Assembly: GCA_019653755.1 (NCBI GenBank)
Contig: BPCL01000002.1
Span: forward strand, 1-64,000
Source: Woeseia sp.
Lineage (GTDB): Bacteria > Pseudomonadota > Gammaproteobacteria > Steroidobacterales > UBA11654
DNA: 64,000 nt
Direction: 5' to 3'
The stretch's first letter is position 1. Every line of letters begins with the position of its first letter. A program made the translations under genes and the position numbers. Below, piece after piece: positions 55,297 through 63,602 of this stretch. The notes below the pieces were generated by a model, which did no database searches, was not told the origin of the DNA, and worked only from the letters and a program-made list of their open reading frames with translations.

Positions 55297-56619
55297 TTAT
55301 ATAATTCTTGTTAGTTGTAAGGGAAGAATTTCAACAAATGCCTCGTCTCTGAGTTCTCTTGCCCAGATCTCTATTTCACTTGAAAGCTTAGAGTTTCTAA
55401 TAGCCGAGATAGCTTTTCGTCTTTGTATTTCTTCAGTATTATCAAAAACTCTGTCACCTAGAAATTCGATAATATGCCAACCATATCTTGATCGGAAGGG
55501 CTGACTAATTTCATTCTTTTCTAAAGAATAAGCCACATCTTCAAATTCAGGAACAAAGAAACCTCTTGGCGCCCATCCCATATCACCTCCATCCTGAGCG
55601 GAGCCAACATCCTCTGAGACTGCTGCAGCCACAGCGCCAAAATTTCCTTCATCAATAATTTGTTGTCGTATTGTCTTCAGTTTCTCTTCGGCGGCTGAAT
55701 CATCTAAGACTTCATTAGTTTTTATCAATATATGTCTTACCTGAATCTGCTCTTCAAGGATTGGCTCATTTCCTTTTATTTGATTCAGTTTAAGTAAGTG
55801 AAATCCACTGGATGTTTGAAATGGTTGACTCAGTTCGCCGTTTTGAAGCTGGCTAGCTGCTTTAATAAAGACTTCAGGCAATTGGTTGCCTTTCATCCAT
55901 CCTAGATTTCCACCAGAAGCCGATTGTTGCCCACCAGAGTTTTCTCTTGCTAATTGAGCGAAGTCTTCTCCTTGAGTTATCCTGTTTTCAAGCTCATAAA
56001 TCAAGGACTCTTTGGTTTCAATTTCTTTACTTCCAGCCCGTGAGCTCGTTGTTATCAATATATGGGATAAATTATAGTCGTAATTTAAAGCATCCTGCTC
56101 TTTTTGAAAGACTAAAAAACTATCCAGTTCACTTTCTGTTACCGCAATTCTTGAGATCACCTCCCTTTGTCTGAGTTGTTCAATAATTAACTGTTGTCTT
56201 AATTCATTTCTATAATCATTGTAATCAATACCCTCCAGAGCGAGGACACCAGGAAACTCTTCAAAAGCAACATTATTATTGCTAGCAACATTAGCTATGG
56301 CATTATTTAAAATTTCGTCAGTAATCCTTATCCCATATCTATCAGCTCTTTGTAACTGGACTCTTTGAAGAATGAGTCGTTCAAGGACGTCTTCTCTTAT
56401 AGTTTCCATGGGAGGCATTTGACCACCTTGCTGTTCTAGAGTCGAGATTATAAGACCAAGCTGATTTTCAAGCTCACTCCTTAAAACAATCCCATCATTA
56501 ACTATCGCTACAACGCTATCTAGGAAATCACCTGAACTGCTGAGTTCCCTAGTTTGTGAGTCTACCCCTGAACTAAATATCATGAGGCTGAAGATGATTG
56601 CTGTTAGTTGTTTTTTCAT
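55297..56619 (-). CDS. surA: Periplasmic chaperone and peptidyl-prolyl isomerase
   Basis: A 440-residue periplasmic chaperone for outer membrane proteins such as LptD and the TonB receptors here. Signal peptide: MKKQLTAIIFSLMIFSSGVDS. The N-terminal chaperone domain starts LDSVVAIVNDGIVLRSELENQL. Two parvulin domains follow: NLSHILITTSSRAG...GNLGWMKGNQLPEVFIKAA and IQVRHILIKTNEVLDDS...GDMGWAPRGFFVPEFEDVAYSL. The tail is RKAISAIRNSKLSSEIEIWARELRDEAFVEIL. All features match SurA. It lies between lptD and pdxA. Confidence 0.96.
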   Translation of the reverse strand: MKKQLTAIIFSLMIFSSGVDSQTRELSSSGDFLDSVVAIVNDGIVLRSELENQLGLIISTLEQQGGQMPPMETIREDVLERLILQRVQLQRADRYGIRITDEILNNAIANVASNNNVAFEEFPGVLALEGIDYNDYRNELRQQLIIEQLRQREVISRIAVTESELDSFLVFQKEQDALNYDYNLSHILITTSSRAGSKEIETKESLIYELENRITQGEDFAQLARENSGGQQSASGGNLGWMKGNQLPEVFIKAASQLQNGELSQPFQTSSGFHLLKLNQIKGNEPILEEQIQVRHILIKTNEVLDDSAAEEKLKTIRQQIIDEGNFGAVAAAVSEDVGSAQDGGDMGWAPRGFFVPEFEDVAYSLEKNEISQPFRSRYGWHIIEFLGDRVFDNTEEIQRRKAISAIRNSKLSSEIEIWARELRDEAFVEILPLQLTRII

Positions 56620-56630
56620 TTGCTTAAAAT

Positions 56631-58811
56631 TTATGGAACATCATAGCCCAATATTCCTTCTTCCAGAAGGTTTTCTATTGGCATACCTACCTCACCTAAT
56701 CCCTTAAATACAAATTGAATTGAGAATGAGGTATCAGTCTCACCGTTCCGGTATATTAAATGCTTTCTAGAAATAGCCCTAATTCCCCAACAGCATGATT
56801 CATATTCAATGCCAAAAAAGTGCTCCAGCGATTTACGGTCCTCGATGGAGTAATTATACTTGCCGACAAAGTTCCACTTGTCTCTAATAGGCCAGGAGAA
56901 TGAAGCGTCTAATTGTTTTAAGTTTTCTTTTCTATATCGATAAGAGAGATTCATTATTTTTGAATCCGTGGACTTATATCGGATACCAATTTGTGTTTTA
57001 TTTGTTTGTTCATAATCTGAATCCCAAACGTGACCTAATTTTATGCGCCAACGAGGACTAATAGACCATTGCATAGAGGCTAGGTAAGCTGAAGAATTAT
57101 GATTGTTGGGTAATTCACCTGGCAAATTAATTTGCCGATCTTTGAAGTATCGTGTTTTACCAAATGTAAAGTTAAAATACTCCGATGAATTTTCTTTGCC
57201 GTATATTCTAGAAGTTATCCCATAAGATAACTTGGAAGTATCCCCAACCCTATCCTGACCGAGATATCTATTTTTTCTGAACAATTCATAAACATTGCGA
57301 TCGGGAACAATAGAATCAAAAATAGGAAAATCATCTTGGTTTTTAAAGGGTATATAGACTCCTAAAATTCTAGGTTCTAATGTTTGTATATAACCTTGAC
57401 CTTCCCAATTCTTTTTAAATAGCGCCTGTATATCAAGGCTATAGATTGGGACTGTTCTATTAGGTCTGTCTTCCTCCAAAGCATCATCAGCAGATTCATC
57501 AAGGTTATAGGATGTTATATCAAATTGAATCTCAGGCTTGACTTGCAGACCGTTCAAGTTAAAAGTTTTAGAAAGATTGGGCATCATATGGAATCGTGTA
57601 CCAGCAACATTCACATTACTATCAAAGTGAGCAAGATTAAGGTCTAATCCATAAGATAGATTTGATTTTTCACCCATCCATTGACCACTAAAATCAACAT
57701 AGGGCAGAATCCTATGCGGCTTATCATCTGGAGAGATTGACTGATCTAAGATTTGAAAATTATCCATGCCTATGTCCATAAACCAGTTCTCGGAAAAGCC
57801 TTGCATGTGAATAGTTCTGAATAAATGAGTTCTACTCGTTGAATTTATACTGCTTGCTAAATCTTCAAAATACTCACTATCAGAAACATACTCTCCATCT
57901 ATTGTAACTCTCCAGTTTGAGAGTAAATTGATGTTTTGATTGATGCCAATATAATTCCGAGTGCTGCCAGTGATATCGTCATTTGGCAGAATATCCAAGT
58001 TGATTTCTCCGGTTTGTTTGGAGGTTAGGAATCTTAAGCTATTAGATAACTGGACTCCACGTTTGCCCATCCAATTAACAGAGGTCACCAGGTCCAAATT
58101 TGGTGCAATATTCCAGTAATAAGGTATTTCAATCTCCGTGCCTTTTTTTGATGAAGACCCAAAGTTAGGAACAAGGATTCCTGATTTTCTTTTTTCAGAT
58201 GCTGGAAAGGAAAGATAAGGTAGAAACAAGATTGGAGTATTTTTTACTTTTAAAACGAGATTTTTTGCAATTCCTTCATCGCTTTTTATTTGTATGGCAT
58301 CCGCTTCTATACCCCATGAGTCATCATTGCTAGCACACGAGGTATAAAAGGGCTTGATCAGTGTAAAATCATTTTCTGACTGCACTCTTATCTCTTCAGC
58401 TTTCCCTCTGGCTTGAGGCGATAGTAATTGGTAATCCGTTGCTGTAATAACAGCACTATTATTATCTGTTTCAATCACAGCACCTTCAGCAAAAACTAAT
58501 AAATTGTCGTTTTCAAGGATTAAACCCTTGTTTATTCTGATTCTGCCTGCATCTTCGTTATAAACGACCTCTTCTGCAGTAATATTATTTGCACCAGAGA
58601 CAATTTTAATTTTATCTTTAATTTCAATTTCTTCGCCAATCTCACCTGTTAATTCTCCTGTTTCAACGGTCCACAATTCATTTTTGGTTAAAAAATTAGA
58701 TATAGGATCTATTTTTGGGGCTAGACAGGTGGTTGCAAGTACCTTTATAGGGTTTAGAGTAATAGCAATAAAAACTATTAAGGAAAACGCATTAAGTCTA
58801 GAATATTTCAT
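56631..58811 (-). CDS. lptD: LPS-assembly outer membrane protein
   Basis: A 726-residue protein that inserts lipopolysaccharide into the outer leaflet of the outer membrane. The start at 58811 (the track uses 58835) gives the signal peptide MKYSRLNAFSLIVFIAITLNPIKVLA. The N-terminal beta-jellyroll (ITAEEVVYNEDAGRIRINKGLILENDNLLVFAEGAVIE) receives LPS from LptA. The barrel follows, with LPYLSFPASEKRKSGILVPNFGSSSKKGTEIEIPYYWNIAPN as the LptD signature. Disulfide cysteines are present: near residue 30 (TTCLAP), in FYTSCASNDDSW, and the adjacent pair ESCCWGIRAISRK near the C-terminus, matching the E. coli pattern. It is transcribed divergently from amgK. Confidence 0.95.
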   Translation of the reverse strand: MKYSRLNAFSLIVFIAITLNPIKVLATTCLAPKIDPISNFLTKNELWTVETGELTGEIGEEIEIKDKIKIVSGANNITAEEVVYNEDAGRIRINKGLILENDNLLVFAEGAVIETDNNSAVITATDYQLLSPQARGKAEEIRVQSENDFTLIKPFYTSCASNDDSWGIEADAIQIKSDEGIAKNLVLKVKNTPILFLPYLSFPASEKRKSGILVPNFGSSSKKGTEIEIPYYWNIAPNLDLVTSVNWMGKRGVQLSNSLRFLTSKQTGEINLDILPNDDITGSTRNYIGINQNINLLSNWRVTIDGEYVSDSEYFEDLASSINSTSRTHLFRTIHMQGFSENWFMDIGMDNFQILDQSISPDDKPHRILPYVDFSGQWMGEKSNLSYGLDLNLAHFDSNVNVAGTRFHMMPNLSKTFNLNGLQVKPEIQFDITSYNLDESADDALEEDRPNRTVPIYSLDIQALFKKNWEGQGYIQTLEPRILGVYIPFKNQDDFPIFDSIVPDRNVYELFRKNRYLGQDRVGDTSKLSYGITSRIYGKENSSEYFNFTFGKTRYFKDRQINLPGELPNNHNSSAYLASMQWSISPRWRIKLGHVWDSDYEQTNKTQIGIRYKSTDSKIMNLSYRYRKENLKQLDASFSWPIRDKWNFVGKYNYSIEDRKSLEHFFGIEYESCCWGIRAISRKHLIYRNGETDTSFSIQFVFKGLGEVGMPIENLLEEGILGYDVP

Positions 58812-58852
58812 GATCCTATAGTTATGAAAAATCAACAGTTAATTAATTTTAT

Positions 58853-59851
58853 ATGAATCCAAACAAAAGATATCAACTATTAGAGAGATGGGCTAGAGAA
58901 ACTCTTGACTCATCTCAAATTGAGATTTATCCAATTAATTCAGATGCTAGTTTTCGAAACTATTTTCGTGTAAGTGATCATTCAGACAACACCTATATCA
59001 TTATGGATTCACCTCCTGATAAAGAGAATAATCAGCAGTTTATTCTTATCTCTGAAATATTAACGAAAATGGAGATTCCATCCACGGCAGTCTATGCAAA
59101 GGATTTATCTATGGGGTTTTTTATTCTAAGCGATCTTGGTCCAGCAACTCTACTGGATCGCAATTTGGACATAAGAATAAAAACTAAACGAGAGAAGCTC
59201 TACACTGAGGCGATAAACATACTTTTTTCAATCCAAAAAAACGGAAACAGTTTTGTAGACCAATTACCTGTTTATGATCTAGAGCTGCTTGAAACCGAAA
59301 TGAATTTATTTCTTGATTGGTATTGTGTAAAAGAGCTTGGAATAAATGCCACACAATTGAATACATTTAATTTAGGGAAGTGTTTTAGATATTTATCGGA
59401 GAGTGCCTTGAAACAAGTCCAAGTATTTACCCACAGAGATTATCATTCTAGGAATATCATGATCTCAAAACGAGGTGAGCTTGGTATTATTGATTTTCAA
59501 GATGCTGTTTTGGGACCCATTACATACGATTTAGTTTCCTTGCTCAGGGATTGCTATATTGAATTATCAGAAAATGAAATTAGGCATTGGCTTGAAGTCG
59601 TGTATCAAAGATTAATTAATGAAAATTTACTCGATATTTCTTATGAAAAATTTGAGGTTGATTTTGATTTAATGGGCTGTCAGAGGCATTTAAAAGCTAT
59701 TGGTATTTTTTCGAGACTAAAACACAGGGATGGAAAACCCAATTACATGAAAGATGTTCCTAGAACTTTAGGTTATTTGAAAAAGATCTCAAAAAAATAT
59801 GATGTTCTTGAGCCTCTCTATAATTTTGTTAACTCTACTCATTTGCAATGA
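58853..59851 (+). CDS. amgK: N-acetylmuramate/N-acetylglucosamine kinase (AmgK-like)
   Basis: A 332-residue aminoglycoside-phosphotransferase-fold kinase. Family segments: SDASFRNYFRVS, IIMDSPPDKEN and FFILSDLGPATLL. The catalytic loop is VFTHRDYHSRNIMI and the metal loop is LGIIDFQDAVLGPITYDLVSLLRDCYIEL. AmgK phosphorylates MurNAc and GlcNAc at C1, so that MurU can make UDP-MurNAc and bypass de novo synthesis. The pairing with murU, directly upstream of lptD, is as in Pseudomonas. It overlaps murU by four bases (ATGA). Confidence 0.92.
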   Translation: MNPNKRYQLLERWARETLDSSQIEIYPINSDASFRNYFRVSDHSDNTYIIMDSPPDKENNQQFILISEILTKMEIPSTAVYAKDLSMGFFILSDLGPATLLDRNLDIRIKTKREKLYTEAINILFSIQKNGNSFVDQLPVYDLELLETEMNLFLDWYCVKELGINATQLNTFNLGKCFRYLSESALKQVQVFTHRDYHSRNIMISKRGELGIIDFQDAVLGPITYDLVSLLRDCYIELSENEIRHWLEVVYQRLINENLLDISYEKFEVDFDLMGCQRHLKAIGIFSRLKHRDGKPNYMKDVPRTLGYLKKISKKYDVLEPLYNFVNSTHLQ

Positions 59852-60519
59852 AAGCCATGATTCTATCAGCAGGATTGGGCACAAGATTGATGCCCCTCAC
59901 AGCGGAACACCCTAAACCTTTAGTTAAAGTTGGCAATAAGAGTCTATTGGAAAGAAATATCCTTCATCTATATAAACACGGGGTTAAAGAAATGGTAGTG
60001 AATGGCTCCAGATTTGGTGAACAAATTCAGACATTGATAAAGTCTATAGAGCTACCTGGACTCAAAATATTCTTCCTGGATGAAGGAATGGAACCCTTAG
60101 GGACTGCAGGTGCAATTTTTAATGCTCAGCAAAAAGGATACTTTCTAGAAGAGGATTTCTGGGTAGTCAATTCCGACGTTTTATCGAATTATAGTTTTCC
60201 AGCGATTGAATTTACAAAGAATACTCTTGGTCATTTAATCTTGGTCCCTAACCCAGAACATAATATTGGAGGAGATTTTTGCATAAGGTCTTCAAGAGTA
60301 ACTTCTGGTAGCAATGACAGATACACTTTTAGCGGCATTAGCTTCTTGTCTCCTAGGATTTTTTTAGAGTCATCACAGAGGGATTCCTCATTAGGAGCTG
60401 TTTTCAGAGAATGGATTGATCGTAATTATCTGTCTGGCGAATTATTTTCTGGTGATTGGCTTGATGTTGGGACTATTGAAAGATTAAATAGAGCAGAGGA
60501 GCTAATTGATAACTTATAA
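59848..60519 (+). CDS. murU: N-acetylmuramate-1-phosphate uridylyltransferase (MurU-like)
   Basis: A 223-residue nucleotidyltransferase. The nucleotide-binding start is MKAMILSAGLGTRLMPLTAEHPKPLVKVGNKSLLERNI. VNGSRFGEQI, EGMEPLGTAGAI, FWVVNSDVLSNYSF and YTFSGISFLSPRIF follow, ending GDWLDVGTIERLNRAEEL. This is the peptidoglycan-recycling partner of AmgK. Context and sequence agree. A related hexose-1-phosphate nucleotidyltransferase activity cannot be excluded by eye. Stop and the next start overlap (TAATG). Confidence 0.92.
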   Translation: MKAMILSAGLGTRLMPLTAEHPKPLVKVGNKSLLERNILHLYKHGVKEMVVNGSRFGEQIQTLIKSIELPGLKIFFLDEGMEPLGTAGAIFNAQQKGYFLEEDFWVVNSDVLSNYSFPAIEFTKNTLGHLILVPNPEHNIGGDFCIRSSRVTSGSNDRYTFSGISFLSPRIFLESSQRDSSLGAVFREWIDRNYLSGELFSGDWLDVGTIERLNRAEELIDNL

Positions 60520-61718
60520 TGAGCAAAAAGAAAAAGATTAAACCAAATACATCTTTAGTGCATGCCGGTAGAGATAAAAAATTTGCCAATGGTGCGGTTA
60601 ACATACCTCCTTATCGCTCATCTACTGTTTTGTTTGATACCCTTGAGGAATATAAAGGATGGGATCATGACTATAAGACATTCAGATACGGACGATTAGG
60701 TTCTCCAAACAGTTTAGCTCTCGAAGAAGCTTATTCAGAATTAACGGGCGCCTATCGTTCTATAGCGACCAATTCTGGTATGTCTGCTATAAATATTGCA
60801 GTCAGTGCTTTCCTAGAGCAGGGCAGTCATGTCTTGGTCACTGAAGGTGCATATGAACCTGCAGCTGAGTTATTTAAGAAGCATCTAGGTTCTTTCGGGG
60901 TTGAGACCGAATTCATTTCTCCATTAATTGGCAAAGAAATCAGTGAGTTGATAAAAGCTGAAACAAAGTTGGTCTACCTTGAGGCACCAAGTTCAAATAC
61001 CTTTGAAATCCCAGATATTAATCTGTTAGTCCAAACAATAAGAGATAAAAGCCAGGCTCTAGGAACAGAAATAATTATTGTATTTGATAACACCTGGGCG
61101 GGACCTCTCTACTTCAAACCAATAGAGCAAGGTATAGATATAGAAATCCAAGCCGCAACAAAATATGTAGTTGGACATTCTGACGCAATGTTAGGTCTTG
61201 TAGCATGCACAGAAAAGACTTATCAAGCTGTAAAAAATTCTGCTAGAAATCAAGGCATTTCAGCAGGACCCGATACCTGTTATCTCGGATTGAGAGGCCT
61301 TAGAACTATGGCTCTTAGAATGAACGCACAATATGATAGTGCCATGGAGGTTGCTAATTGGCTGGAAAGACAAAATATTGTTGAAGAGGTTTTATATCCG
61401 CCACTTAAATCATCTCATTCCCATGAGAATTGGGAAAAGAATTTTACTGGTGGCGGAAGTTTGATGAGTATTGTTCTAAATAAGCAATATTCTGATCAAG
61501 AGCTTGCGTCTATGCTCGATCATATGGAATTATTTGCGATGGGCTATAGCTGGGGTGGTTTTGAATCTTTAATCACTCCCTGTCAGTTACAAAAAGATCG
61601 AATCTCTGATATTGATAGATTTAACAATACATTTTTGAGGCTTCATATTGGCCTAGAAGATGTTTCTGATTTAATCAATGACTTAGATTCCGGTTTTAAT
61701 AGATTGAAAAATAAATAG
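60519..61718 (+). CDS. metC: Cystathionine beta-lyase
   Basis: A 399-residue PLP enzyme of the Cys/Met metabolism family. Motifs: TSLVHAGRDKKFANGAVNIPPYRSSTVLF, TFRYGRLGSPNSLALEEAYSELTGA, IATNSGMSAINIAVSAFL, VYLEAPSSNTFEIPDI and the PLP lysine in IQAATKYVVGHSDAMLG. The end, MDHMELFAMGYSWGGFESLI, is typical of MetC. It converts cystathionine to homocysteine, pyruvate and ammonia. The VGHSD motif and WGGFESL favour the MetC branch over MetB/MetZ. It overlaps murU by one base and is convergent with lipB, zero bases apart. Confidence 0.93.
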   Translation: MSKKKKIKPNTSLVHAGRDKKFANGAVNIPPYRSSTVLFDTLEEYKGWDHDYKTFRYGRLGSPNSLALEEAYSELTGAYRSIATNSGMSAINIAVSAFLEQGSHVLVTEGAYEPAAELFKKHLGSFGVETEFISPLIGKEISELIKAETKLVYLEAPSSNTFEIPDINLLVQTIRDKSQALGTEIIIVFDNTWAGPLYFKPIEQGIDIEIQAATKYVVGHSDAMLGLVACTEKTYQAVKNSARNQGISAGPDTCYLGLRGLRTMALRMNAQYDSAMEVANWLERQNIVEEVLYPPLKSSHSHENWEKNFTGGGSLMSIVLNKQYSDQELASMLDHMELFAMGYSWGGFESLITPCQLQKDRISDIDRFNNTFLRLHIGLEDVSDLINDLDSGFNRLKNK

Positions 61719-62339
61719 TTATTTAAATCTTTTACTAAGACTCTTCCGTATGGATTTTCTGATCTCATTAAAGGAGTTATTGCAACCAAGTTTCCTAAGA
61801 TCAATTGCTTCAGTTTGATCATTACCGCAAATTGTAACCTCATTCCATGGTGCTAAATCCATAGAAATATTTATTGATGCTCCATGATAGGTTCCTTTTT
61901 TTGTGATCTTGAGGCCAAAACTTACCACTTTCTTATTCTCATAATAAATTCCTGGATCATCATTATTAATTGTTAGATTTGATTGATAATCCCTAAGACT
62001 TCTATGTATTGAATCTTGAAATTTGTAAATGAACTCCCTAGGTTTGATAGAGCGCCTTCTTAGGTCGAATAATGGATATACCACAAGCTGTCCAGGACCA
62101 TGAAAGGTAATTTTTCCTCCACGATCAGATTTTAAAAGAGGTAGTTGAGTATTTTCTGGAATGTCATCTTTGTTTGTTTTCATCCCATAGGTATAGACAG
62201 GTTCATGCTCTAGAAACCAAACCTCATCAGGGGTATCGCCTTTCCTCTGAGCTGTAAATTCTTGCATCTTCTTAAGAGTTTCGGAATAGTTAGTGATTCC
62301 TAGGTTCTTAAAAAATATGGATTCTAGTTGCTTATTCAG
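61719..62339 (-). CDS. lipB: Octanoyl-[acyl-carrier-protein]:protein octanoyltransferase, non-ATG start
   Basis: LipB moves octanoyl groups from ACP to lipoyl domains before LipA adds sulfur. Motifs: EVWFLEHEPVYTYGMKT, SDRGGKITFHGPGQLVVYPLFDL, NNDDPGIYYENKKVVSFGLKI, KGTYHGASINISMDL and the acyl cysteine in EVTICGNDQTEAIDLRKLG. The track starts at 62267 (MQEFTAQR). The residues upstream in frame, FFKNLGITNYSETLKKMQEFT, are a normal LipB N-terminus, so the true start lies further up. No ATG, GTG or TTG is in frame before the dacA stop. A CTG at 62339 or the ATT directly after that stop are the options, unless a base is wrong. A start at CTG gives about 206 residues. Confidence 0.88.
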   Translation of the reverse strand: MNKQLESIFFKNLGITNYSETLKKMQEFTAQRKGDTPDEVWFLEHEPVYTYGMKTNKDDIPENTQLPLLKSDRGGKITFHGPGQLVVYPLFDLRRRSIKPREFIYKFQDSIHRSLRDYQSNLTINNDDPGIYYENKKVVSFGLKITKKGTYHGASINISMDLAPWNEVTICGNDQTEAIDLRKLGCNNSFNEIRKSIRKSLSKRFK

Positions 62340-62348
62340 GTTTGAAAT

Positions 62349-63512
62349 CTATTCGAACAACAATAACGCAGAGTCATAAAGCCAGCCCCATAAACCATCT
62401 TGCTCAATATTAGTTTTTGCATATAGTGAAGATTCAGCCAGTACTTTACCCTCATAGGTGACAGTAAGTTTACCAATAACCTTATTCCTATCAACTGGAG
62501 CGATGATTGGTTCAAAAATATCTATTCTTCTCTCAATATCTTTGGAGATGCCTTTTGTAATAGTTTTAACCACATCTTTACTTGCAACAAGGTCTATTTC
62601 ATCATCAACTCCCCTTCCAAACCTCAGCTTTACCATAGGTTTTTCCGTTTTCGACTAGTAGTTGTTTCTCAAAGAATCTGAATCCATAGTTTAACAAGGC
62701 ATAGGCAGAATTATTTCTATCTTCACTTGATTTTGCTCCTGTGACCACTGCAATTAATCGCATCGAATTCTTTTCAGCCGTTGCAACCAGACAATATCCA
62801 GCTGAACTGGTATAACCTGTTTTCATACCATCAATGCTAGCATCTCTTCTTAAAAGTCTATTTCGATTATATTGGACGATAGGCTCTTTGGTTTGAGGAT
62901 CTTTTGCCTGATCAAATGAATAGGATCGTTCTGAATATAGATTAAAATATTCAGGGAATTCTTTAATAATTTGAGAAGCTAACATAGCCATATCCAATGC
63001 TGAAGAATAATGATCATCATCATCTAAGCCGCTTGCATTGGTATAGTTTGTGTTATTAAGCCCCAGGGCTTCTGCATACATATTCATGTATTCTGCAAAA
63101 GTTTCTTCTGAGCCTGCTAAGTGTTCAGCTAAAGCCACACTCGCATCATTTCCTGAAACAATAATCATCCCTTTTAAAAGGTCATCTATTGTTACATCCA
63201 TATACGGATTGAGAAACATCGTTGAGCCTCCGATTGATGAGGCACGCTGACTTATTCTAACTGGGTCATCCAATCTTACCTGTTCTTCATTGATTGCTTG
63301 AAAGGTTGCATAAGCTGTCATTAGCTTTGTAATACTCGCTGGCTTAATCATTGTTGTTTCATCTAAGCTGGCAATAACTGTCCCGTATTAGCGTCCAAAA
63401 GAACATAGCTTGTGACATCAATATTGGGTGCTTTTGGCACAATAACGATAGCCTGAGCCAATGAAAATGTCATCAGCAGCGGTAGGAAAATAGCAGTATA
63501 AAATTTTTTCAT
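62349..63512 (-). CDS. dacA: D-alanyl-D-alanine carboxypeptidase, PBP5 type (two frameshifts)
   Basis: About 388 residues after repair. The track shows 62605-63351 and 62349-62636. The start is the ATG at 63512 with signal peptide MKKFYTAIFLPLLMTFSLAQA. A missing base at about 63385 breaks the frame before NTGQLIASLDETTMIKPASITKLMTAYATF, which carries the SxxK of the active site. SGN is in IVSGNDASVALAEHLAG and KTG in SIDGMKTGYTSSAGYCLVATAEK. An extra G at about 62615 separates the C-terminal PBP5 domain (VDDEIDLVASKDVVKTITKG...IIAPVDRNKVIGKLTVTYEGK). This last piece is not YbeD. The end, GWLYDSALLLFE, is the membrane-anchoring amphipathic helix. It trims the fifth residue of the peptidoglycan stem. 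Confidence 0.93.
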
Positions 63513-63602
63513 ATAATCAAATCAATACTTTTCTTGGATTGACCCTAATTGATTGAACTTTAACATAAATTCTTCAACATATGTATGAGATTGGACATCT
63601 TG

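Noticed and set aside
62349-62636. Separate small gene between dacA and lipB, at the place of ybeD
   Set aside because: The translation (VDDEIDLVASKDVVKT...IIAPVDRNKVIGKLTV) is the PBP5 C-terminal domain of dacA after a one-base shift, not YbeD.
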